Of a stretch of DNA of 20,332 bases, positions 7,014 to 13,800 are shown one piece after another. Made by a program: the position numbers and the translations under genes. The number at the start of each line of letters is the position of its first letter. Within the stretch, counting starts at the first letter, position 1. This DNA is from a virus, in the IMG/VR virus record IMGVR_UViG_3300034280_000041, positions 1 through 20,332 of that record; one strand, 5' to 3'. The notes beneath the pieces are model-generated. The model did no database searches, was not told the origin of the DNA, and saw only the letters and a program-made list of their open reading frames with translations.

Positions 7014-8954
7014 ATGTTTAGTGCTGCAGGAAAAACAGCCGCTGTAGCCACAGCAGCCAACTACATCGAGGACGTGTTCTCGACGTGGCTCTACACCGGG
7101 CAAGGAACTGCTTCATCACAGACCATTACTAATGGGATTGATCTGTCCACGAAGGGCGGAATGGTTTGGTTGAAGAACCGGGATGTCGCTTACAACAACA
7201 ACATTTTTGATACAAACCGGGGCGCTACAAAGAGAGTTTTTACAAATACCACAGGCGCAGAACTGACCACCGCAGGGAGCCTTACGTCGTTCAATTCTGA
7301 TGGTTTTACGATCGGTACTGTTGATTCCGGTTTTAGTGGCAGCGGAGAAAAAATCGCCTCCTGGACATTCCGCAAGCAGCCGAAGTTCTTTGATGTGGTG
7401 ACGTATACGGGGAATGGAACTGCGGGTAGAACCATTTCACACAATCTTGGTTCTGTGCCGGGCTGCATTATTATCAAAAAAACCTCCGATACAGAAAACT
7501 GGGGCGTGTATCACAGATCGCTTGGAAATACTCAATCTCTTGCCTTAAATCTTACTAATGCAGCAGGAGCAGGTTTTTGGAATAGCACTACTCCGACAAG
7601 CACAGTATTTACGGTTGGCAATCAGGGACAGGTAAATGATAACGGACAAACCTACGTCGCCTACCTCTTCGCCCACGACGCAGGAGGCTTTGGCCTGACG
7701 GGTACGGACAATGTGATTTCGTGTGGGTCGTTTACGGTAGACGGGTCAGGCAATTCGTCTATCAACCTTGGGTATGAGCCGCAGTGGCTGCTGATGAAGC
7801 AGACCAACACCACTGGCAGTTGGTTGATGCAAGACACGATGCGAGGCCAAACTGCTGACAACGGCTACGCAAGACTGCTTGCGGACACTTCCGGCGCGGA
7901 GACTTCAACCACGACCGGCTTCATTCGCATCAACGCCACAGGGTTCTCAACGAACGGCGCAACCGGCTTAGTTGGTGACCACATCTACATCGCCATCCGT
8001 CGCGGCCCGATGAAAACCCCGACGACGGGGACGAGTGTATTTAATCCTGTTACTTATACGGGTCTAAGTGCAGCACAAACAATATCTTGCGGTAATTTGC
8101 CTGACTTCCTTCTCGTGCGTCGAAACATAGCGTGTGATAACAATGTTTACACGAGGCTTACGGGTAGGAATAGACAATTATATACAAATTTAACTTTGCG
8201 AGAAATTGATCAAACTACCAACTATGGAGTTACAGCATTCCTAAATACCTCTTGGAGTTTCGGGTTAAATGCTAACAACGAAAACCTAAACGGCGAAGCA
8301 TCAATTGGACTGTCATTTAGCCGCGCCCCCGGCTTCTTTGATGTGGTTTGCTATACGGGGAATGGGGCGCAGACGGCGAGAAACCACAATCTCGGTGTCG
8401 TGCCGGAACTGATGCTGCTGAAGCGTAGAAGTACGGGTGGCGGCGATTGGGATGTGTCAACGTCATTTGGTGCGTCAACCTACAGCAGAAGCGCGTTGCC
8501 ATATACGAATGCGTTTACAACTTTAAGTTACGGCACAGGAGTTACATACGGAGCAGCGCCAACTGCAACTACATTCACAACATCTCAAGACGCCGGATAT
8601 AACGAATCTGGGGCAACATTTGTTGCCTACCTGTTTGCCTCCTGCCCCGGTGTTAGCAAAGTCGGCACATACACCGGCAGCGGTACGACCAAGCAGATCG
8701 ACTGCGGCTTCACTGGTGGCGCTCGGTTTGTGCTCATCAAGCGTACGGATGACACGGGTGACTGGTACTTCTGGGACAGCGCACGAGGTATTGTTAGCGG
8801 TAACGATCCCTACCTTCTCTTAAACAGCGACGCTTCTCAAGTAACCAACACCGACTATGTGGACACATACAGCGCCGGGTTTGAGATCAGCAGCACCGCG
8901 CCTGCGGCCATTAATGCCAACGGGGGAACCTTCGTGTTCCTTGCGGTGGCGTAG
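7014..8954 (+). CDS. Large tail fibre / receptor-binding-like protein made of six ~100-residue repeats
   Basis: This protein has 646 residues and opens with a short Ala-rich segment (AAGKTAAVATAANYIEDVFS), probably a virion attachment region. The rest divides into six units of about 100 residues. Each carries YTGxG or a variant, an Ile-containing strand, Gly then Pro or Gly, a strand like LLxK(R/K), usually a Trp and (D/H)xxRG, then near the end a GF strand and a final strand such as TYVAYLF or KIASWTF. FFDVVTYTGNG at residue 125 recurs as FFDVVCYTGNG at 441. This is the build of phage tail proteins with beta-sandwich (lectin-like) repeats; I recall similar proteins in phages of aquatic bacteria. 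Base composition alternates sharply along the gene. Binding to surface sugars is inference. A tail assembly chaperone-like gene follows immediately, as is usual for receptor-binding fibres. Confidence 0.65.
   Translation: MFSAAGKTAAVATAANYIEDVFSTWLYTGQGTASSQTITNGIDLSTKGGMVWLKNRDVAYNNNIFDTNRGATKRVFTNTTGAELTTAGSLTSFNSDGFTIGTVDSGFSGSGEKIASWTFRKQPKFFDVVTYTGNGTAGRTISHNLGSVPGCIIIKKTSDTENWGVYHRSLGNTQSLALNLTNAAGAGFWNSTTPTSTVFTVGNQGQVNDNGQTYVAYLFAHDAGGFGLTGTDNVISCGSFTVDGSGNSSINLGYEPQWLLMKQTNTTGSWLMQDTMRGQTADNGYARLLADTSGAETSTTTGFIRINATGFSTNGATGLVGDHIYIAIRRGPMKTPTTGTSVFNPVTYTGLSAAQTISCGNLPDFLLVRRNIACDNNVYTRLTGRNRQLYTNLTLREIDQTTNYGVTAFLNTSWSFGLNANNENLNGEASIGLSFSRAPGFFDVVCYTGNGAQTARNHNLGVVPELMLLKRRSTGGGDWDVSTSFGASTYSRSALPYTNAFTTLSYGTGVTYGAAPTATTFTTSQDAGYNESGATFVAYLFASCPGVSKVGTYTGSGTTKQIDCGFTGGARFVLIKRTDDTGDWYFWDSARGIVSGNDPYLLLNSDASQVTNTDYVDTYSAGFEISSTAPAAINANGGTFVFLAVA
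7086..8951 (+). repeat. Six tandem ~100-residue beta-domain repeats in the tail fibre gene
   Basis: Units start near residues 26 (LYTGQG), 128 (VTYTGNG), 234 (ISCGSFTVDGSG), 342 (VTYTGLS), 444 (VCYTGNG) and 550 (GTYTGSG), a spacing of 99-108 residues. Matching positions include MVWLKN, CIIIKK, WLLMKQ, FLLVRR, LMLLKR and FVLIKR for one strand, and KIASWTF, TYVAYLF, HIYIAI, SIGLSF, TFVAYLF and TFVFLAV for the last strand. Between these anchors the units differ greatly in sequence. Confidence 0.8.
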
Positions 8955-8969
8955 ACATAAGGAGCAATC

Positions 8970-9473
8970 ATGCTTATTCGGATGAGAAATGACGGAACAC
9001 TGGTGACTCACGGTGAGTTCCGTGCCATGTTCCCTAACACCAGTTTTCCTCCGCAGCTCACAGAGGGCATCATCAATGATTTTGGTGGTGATGTCGTGTT
9101 TGAGGGGCCGCAGGCAACTGGAGGCACTGTCTACCAGTACAGCGTCTACTCTGGTGTTGAGCAAGCTGCAGACGGAAAGTGGTACACCAAGTATTCGCTA
9201 GGGCCGACGTTCTTCGACACCACGGACGAGAACGGTGTGGTGACGACTGCTGCTCAACACGAAGCAGAGTACAAGGCTCGCAAGGATGCAGAACACGCCA
9301 AGTCTGTGCGTGAGCAACGCAGTCAAAAGCTCAAAGAAAGCGATTGGACGCAACTGTCTGATGCTCCTGTAGATAAGGCCGTTTGGGCAACCTATCGTCA
9401 GGCATTGCGCGACATCACGACTCAGGCTGGTTTTCCCTGGAACGTGACATGGCCTGACGCGCCGGGAGCATAA
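8970..9473 (+). CDS. Phage tail (fibre) assembly chaperone-like protein
   Basis: The protein has 167 residues. The N-terminal 70 begin MLIRMRNDGTLVTHGEFRAM and hold a FRAMFPNTSFP segment. The C-terminal 60 residues carry the signature I associate with the phage tail assembly chaperone family (Phage_tail_APC in Pfam): an RSQKLKESDWTQLSDAP helix and turn, then KAVWATYRQALRDIT, then GFPWNVTWPDAP. Between them is a charged helix (EAEYKARKDAEHAKSVREQR). Proteins of this kind follow fibre genes and help fibres fold or attach. Here it directly follows the six-repeat fibre gene, which supports that partner. ATAAGGAG at 8957-8964 is a strong ribosome site, five bases before the ATG. The sequence shows no signal peptide, so it probably acts in the cytoplasm during assembly. 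Confidence 0.75.
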   Translation: MLIRMRNDGTLVTHGEFRAMFPNTSFPPQLTEGIINDFGGDVVFEGPQATGGTVYQYSVYSGVEQAADGKWYTKYSLGPTFFDTTDENGVVTTAAQHEAEYKARKDAEHAKSVREQRSQKLKESDWTQLSDAPVDKAVWATYRQALRDITTQAGFPWNVTWPDAPGA

Positions 9474-9475
9474 GC

Positions 9476-9808
9476 ATGGGCATTCAAGCATTTACCAAAA
9501 CAGGCAACACAGTCACTTTTGTTGCTGGCACTGCTGCGCCTACGGCTGTGCAGGCTGTATCCACCACTCTCGGTGGTAATCAGTACCGCATCATCAACAG
9601 CAGCAGCAACGCAACGGTGTTTCTGGGCTACGGAGTGACAGCAACGGAGGCCAACGCTACAGCGGTGGTGGTCACCAGCTCACAAGCCTCGTTCCCACTA
9701 TTGCCTGGTACTGACGAAATCTTGTCGTTTGTGCCCAATGCCTACTTCACAGGAATTACGGCGTCCGGCAACGCGACTATTTACATTACTCCAGGCGACG
9801 GACTCTGA
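9476..9808 (+). CDS. Small beta-rich virion-type protein
   Basis: This 110-residue protein begins MGIQAFTKTGNTVTFVAGTA and is composed of beta strands rich in Thr, Ala and Asn: NQYRIINSSSNATVFLGYGV, then a Val/Thr stretch, then SFPLLPGTDEILSFVPNAYF and TIYITPGDGL. The PLLPGT-EIL-F-PNAYFTGI-TIYITPGDG pattern is one I recall from many uncultured tailed phages, without known role. The ATG follows the chaperone stop by two bases, with GGAG at 9465-9468. Lying between the chaperone and another fibre gene, it may be a fibre cap, a joint or a decoration protein; nothing in the sequence decides this. Confidence 0.55.
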   Translation: MGIQAFTKTGNTVTFVAGTAAPTAVQAVSTTLGGNQYRIINSSSNATVFLGYGVTATEANATAVVVTSSQASFPLLPGTDEILSFVPNAYFTGITASGNATIYITPGDGL

Positions 9809-9816
9809 GGTAGATC

Positions 9817-10506
9817 ATGCTCAAGACAGTACAGACAGGCACTGGTGGCGGCGGTGGCAGCGGTACTGTCACGCAGGTCGACACAGGTACGGGCCTCACT
9901 GGAGGCCCAATTACCACCACGGGTACCGTTGCGCTTGCCAACACCGCAGTCACCGCTGGCAGCTACGGCGCTGCTGACAAGGTTGGCCAGTTCACGGTAG
10001 ACCAACAAGGACGACTGACAAATGCGGCGAATGTGGCCATCAACATTGCCGTTGCCAATGTGGCTGGTGCTGTCGCTAACACGGTCAATGTGTTGGCTGG
10101 TACTGGTCTGTCTGGTGGTGGCGCTCTAACGGGCAACGTCACCATTAACCTTGCCAACACAGCTGTTGTCGCAGGTTCTTATGGCGACTCTGGCAACGTC
10201 TCGCAGATCACGGTTGACGCACAAGGCCGCATTACTTCTGCAGCTAACGTAGCTATTGCGCTAGCAAACACCACGGTGGTGGCCGGTTCCTATGGCAGCT
10301 CTAGCAATGTTGCGTCCTTCACCGTAGACGCGCAAGGAAGGCTTACAGCCGCATCCAACGTGACTATCGTGGCGTCAAGTGTGAACCTGACAAACACATC
10401 TGCCAACGCTACCTTTGCTACCGACAGTCTGCCGCTTGTGCCGGAAGGCTACGTGACGGTGCTCATCAACGGTGCGTTCAAGAAGATTCCGTACTACGGC
10501 GTATGA
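9817..10506 (+). CDS. Tail fibre protein with three 36-residue repeats
   Basis: The 229-residue protein has a glycine-rich linker at residues 8-16, a GTGLTGGPITTTGTVALANT segment that recurs later as GTGLSGGGALTGNVTINLAN, and three copies of a 36-residue unit of the form LANTxVxAGSYGxxxxVxxF/ITVDxQGR(L/I)Txxx(N)VxI. Repeats with TVDAQGRLT are typical of trimeric phage tail fibres. The last 25 residues (LPLVPEGYVTVLINGAFKKI, then PYYGV) form a small end motif. GAGG at 9807-9810, overlapping the upstream TGA, serves as the ribosome site. The 3' end overlaps the next gene by four bases. It is a second fibre-like gene in the module, separate from the six-repeat protein, so the virion may carry more than one kind of appendage, or this may be a connecting rod. 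Confidence 0.6.
   Translation: MLKTVQTGTGGGGGSGTVTQVDTGTGLTGGPITTTGTVALANTAVTAGSYGAADKVGQFTVDQQGRLTNAANVAINIAVANVAGAVANTVNVLAGTGLSGGGALTGNVTINLANTAVVAGSYGDSGNVSQITVDAQGRITSAANVAIALANTTVVAGSYGSSSNVASFTVDAQGRLTAASNVTIVASSVNLTNTSANATFATDSLPLVPEGYVTVLINGAFKKIPYYGV
9934..10041 (+). repeat. Fibre repeat, copy 1 (36 residues)
   Basis: The unit begins LANTAVTAGSYG and contains FTVDQQGRLT, ending NVAI. It is exactly 108 bases long, like the other two copies at 10150-10257 and 10261-10368. Confidence 0.8.
10150..10257 (+). repeat. Fibre repeat, copy 2 (36 residues)
   Basis: The unit begins LANTAVVAGSYG and contains ITVDAQGRIT, ending NVAI. A 108-base spacer of different sequence separates it from copy 1; one codon separates it from copy 3. 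Confidence 0.8.
10261..10368 (+). repeat. Fibre repeat, copy 3 (36 residues)
   Basis: The unit begins LANTTVVAGSYG and contains FTVDAQGRLT, ending NVTI. It lies one codon after copy 2, and synonymous codons differ between the copies. Confidence 0.8.
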
Positions 10507-10841
10507 ACTTCGATGATCTGTCCACCGTGAAGTTTGGAGATGTAGACGGCTTGGGCCGGATGCTGTTTGAAAACGGTTTGCAACACCGTTTGTTCTACAA
10601 CATTCTGGGCGACCAAGGCATCGGCATTCCTGACTATCCCATCATGGAGGCAGACCCTGGGAACTTGGATGACTGGCTCTTCGTGCACAACCAGATGCAC
10701 CAGGCGCTGGCATCCATTCTCAACCTGGACAATCCTTTCCAGTTGCTGGACGCAGACTGGAACGTGGAAGAGGACTTCTACGACTGGTTGAGCGTGCACG
10801 AGACTATTCACCGGCAGATTGCTGCAAGGCTAGGGGTGTGA
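10503..10841 (+). CDS. Small acidic protein with a duplicated DWLxVHxxxH motif
   Basis: This 112-residue protein is rich in Asp, Glu, Trp and His. Its second half is an internal duplication: (I/L)(M/L)(E/D)AD, then DWL(F/S)VHxx(M/I)Hxx(L/I)A, once at 10641-10721 and again at 10743-10832. The two His pairs are HNQMH and HETIH. The N-terminal 40 residues (GLGRMLFENGLQHRLFYNIL) may hold a degenerate third unit with its own LQHRL. It starts inside the stop of the fibre gene (ATGA overlap) and ends one base before the giant protein gene, so it is translated with them. The function is unknown. A small virion or assembly protein with metal-binding or helical-hairpin character is possible but unproven. 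Confidence 0.6.
   Translation: MNFDDLSTVKFGDVDGLGRMLFENGLQHRLFYNILGDQGIGIPDYPIMEADPGNLDDWLFVHNQMHQALASILNLDNPFQLLDADWNVEEDFYDWLSVHETIHRQIAARLGV
10641..10832 (+). repeat. Internal tandem duplication DWLxVHxxxH
   Basis: Copy 1 is at 10641-10721 and copy 2 at 10743-10832. The first His of each pair is 111 bases from its counterpart (10686 and 10797). Copy 2 has one extra residue or more before DWL. The pattern suggests two helical hairpins with equivalent His pairs. Confidence 0.7.
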
Positions 10842-10842
10842 G

Positions 10843-13800
10843 ATGGCGACGGAAGAACAGACATCCGATCAAGGCGTCTACTACGACGGCGACTTAGGCT
10901 ATTTCACGAGCGCAAATGCAGAGCGCAAGATTGCTCAATTGCGTGCCAAGTACCCTGACTGGGAAATCACGCCCATCTTCACGGAAGTCATTGACCGTGA
11001 AGGCCAGGTTAGCTATGCAGAGCCAATCAAATCTTTTCAAATCAGAAAAGGCATTGAGGGTGGTCTGCTTGACATTCGCTTGCTTGACCCAGAAGGTAAC
11101 GAGACTTACCGCGAGGTAGAACGGCAACAAAGTTTCTTGCAAAGCCCAGTCGTGGGCATCCTTGCTTCTGCTGTTGTTCCCGGACTTGGCGAATTCTTTG
11201 CTGCTCAACTGGCTGCAGCTGGTGCGATTACAGGTGCTGCATCTACAGCAGTGGGTAATGCGCTTGCCAAGATTGCTGTGGATGTTGCTACCGGCAAAGA
11301 CTTGGGGGATGCGGTACGAGATGTGGCGCTATCTACAGCCATCTCTACAGCCATTCCCAACATTGGGCCGTCTATCTCTGAGTTGGTAGACGATCCCAAC
11401 ATTGCAAGAATCCTGACAAACGCAGGCAATGCCGCAGTCTCGGCAGCAGTACAGGGCAAGAGTGGCAGTGAGATTCTGACTTCTGCAGTGGCTGCTGGCG
11501 CTGGTACGGCTGCATCTTTTGAAGGTGGAGCTACTGCAGGCCGTGCAGTCCAGAGTCTGATTGCCAGCGGTGGTGATCCGATGGCAGCTTTGACCGCTGT
11601 AGGTGGCGAGCTTGCAGCGCGTGGTGGCCAAGCGGTTGCACAAAACATTGCCAACGAAGGTATCAGCAGACTTCCAAGCACTCCTGATACCGGCACACGA
11701 GTAGCTACTGGGCCTGCTTTCCCAGAAACCAGAACTACGGTCACGACCACGGGTGGTGAAGAAGGTGGTGGTGGTACTGGCGGTGGAACAGCAGGCGGTC
11801 AAGGTGGGGAAGCTGCTGTTGATCCCAACAGTCAAGAAGTGTTAATTGCTCAGCAGTTCTTGCCTAGAGGCGTGCGAGTCTTCACTTTCAACCAGCTAGA
11901 AGCTGTGCGGGTGTTGTCGCAAGCCAATCCTGCGCTTTTGGCTGGTTTGAGCCAAGAAATTCTTAACGAAGCAGCTGGCTTCATTCAGAACAATCTAGAA
12001 GCAGAGCTTGCGCAGCGAGCTGCCAACACATCGCCTGGGTTTGGCTTTGGAGGCTTTACTCCTCGCGCAGCTAATGTTTTTACCGTTGAGAATCTGCCTG
12101 AAAACTTAGGGAACGTCTTTGAATCCGGTGGTGCCGTTTACTTCCAAGAAGGCGGCAAAACCTACCGTGTTGCATCTCAAGATGAGCTAGCAGGCAATCT
12201 TGGCGAGATAACAATTCATTTCGACGACAAAGGGCGTGGCATTTACGCCAAGGAAGTGTTTGGCGTTACCGGCAGGTTCATGACGGACGCTGAAAAGCAA
12301 GCAGGACTTCAGCAACAGTTTGTCACGGAAGCATCTGAGCAGATCGACCCAGAGACTGGTCAGCCCATGCTTCTGACGCCAGGAACTGGTGGAAACATTG
12401 GCGCAAACAATGTCTTCAGGGCAGGCGCTGCTGCCGGTGCCAAGGGTGTAGGTGAGCAGCTTGGCTATATAGCTACCGTCACTGGCAACCAGAATCTTGC
12501 CAATGTTGCTGCCAGTCTTCAAAGTTATGGCCGTGGCGCGACTAGCGAAGCTGTACGACTGGGCCAAAACCAAATCATTCAAGACATCAACAATGCCAGC
12601 GGTTTGTTAGGCAAGGGTGTTGCAACACTTACGTCTGCTGCTCGCAATCCGGCAGCAGTCATTGATTGGGCAATTGGCGAAGGGGTGCAAGAGATTGCTC
12701 CTCTTTTGGCCGGTGTTGGCATAGGCCGACTTGTTACTGCTGCGACAAAAGCACGTCTTGGTCAGCAGATTGCAGACAAGTACGGTGTGGCAAGTGCGGT
12801 TACAACCAACGCTACGTTAGATGCTGGTGAGTCTGCGGTTGCTACTTACCAAAATGTGCAGCAGGCGCTTATCAACAGAGGCTTTAGCGAAGAGCGTGCG
12901 TCTGCTATCGCGTTGCCTGCGGCACTTGCTTCTGGTTTCATCACGCTAGTCACCACAGCGGTTGGTGAATCTGAACTGGTTGCTGCTGCTACCCGTGGCA
13001 TTCCAGGCCGCACAACACGATCTATAGCCACAGAAACACCTTCAGAGTTTGCGGAAGGTTTTGGACAAGGCGTGGTGGAAGCTGTTGCCATCACCAATCG
13101 TTTGCCATCTCTGGATGATGCGTTGACTCAAGGCTATCTTGAGGCATTGATTGGTGGTTCTACGACTGGTGGCATTACTGCAGGGCAGTCCGTCATTGCT
13201 GGGCAAGGTGCAGAAACAACAGCTGGGACTGCAGCGGGTACAGGTGCAGCGGCAACAACAGGAACTGGTGCGGCGGCAACCACCGCAACTGGTACGGGCG
13301 CAGCCGCGACGACTGGTGCTGCAGCCACGCAGAACGCTGGTGTTGTGATTGCAGTTAGCGGAAACAATGCACTGGTCATCGACAACAACGGTGTGGTTTC
13401 GGTGGTTGGCAATGCTGCCAACACCAATGCTGGTAATGTGGTCACGCTAGATGCCAGTGGTGCAAATATCACTGGCAACACGGGTCAAACCAACACCAAT
13501 CTGACCAACAGTGGGTTGACCAACAACACGCTGACCGTCTCGCAAAACACAGCGAACTCCATCAACGGAGCGGTCAACAACCTTGCGGGCACTGGACTTG
13601 TCACTAACAGCGATGTGGCAAGCGGTGCTGCCGCTACCGCTGTGGTGCAGTTGGCTGCTAGCACCGGCACCAACATCAATACTGTCGCAAATGTCACTAG
13701 CAATGTGGCAAACACGGTCAATACCGCTGCAGCAACAACGGGTGGAACTGCAACTCAAGGCGTTGTGTTGGCCACAAATAACACCAATAACACGGCGTTG

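Noticed and set aside
9934-10368. Regularly spaced repeats that might suggest a CRISPR array
   Set aside because: They are in-frame protein repeats with synonymous differences and no conserved palindromic DNA repeat; no cas gene is near.
10797-10811. HETIH, which fits the HExxH zinc peptidase motif
   Set aside because: It is the second copy of a duplicated unit whose first copy reads HNQMH, and the protein is only 112 residues with no peptidase context. The match is probably chance.
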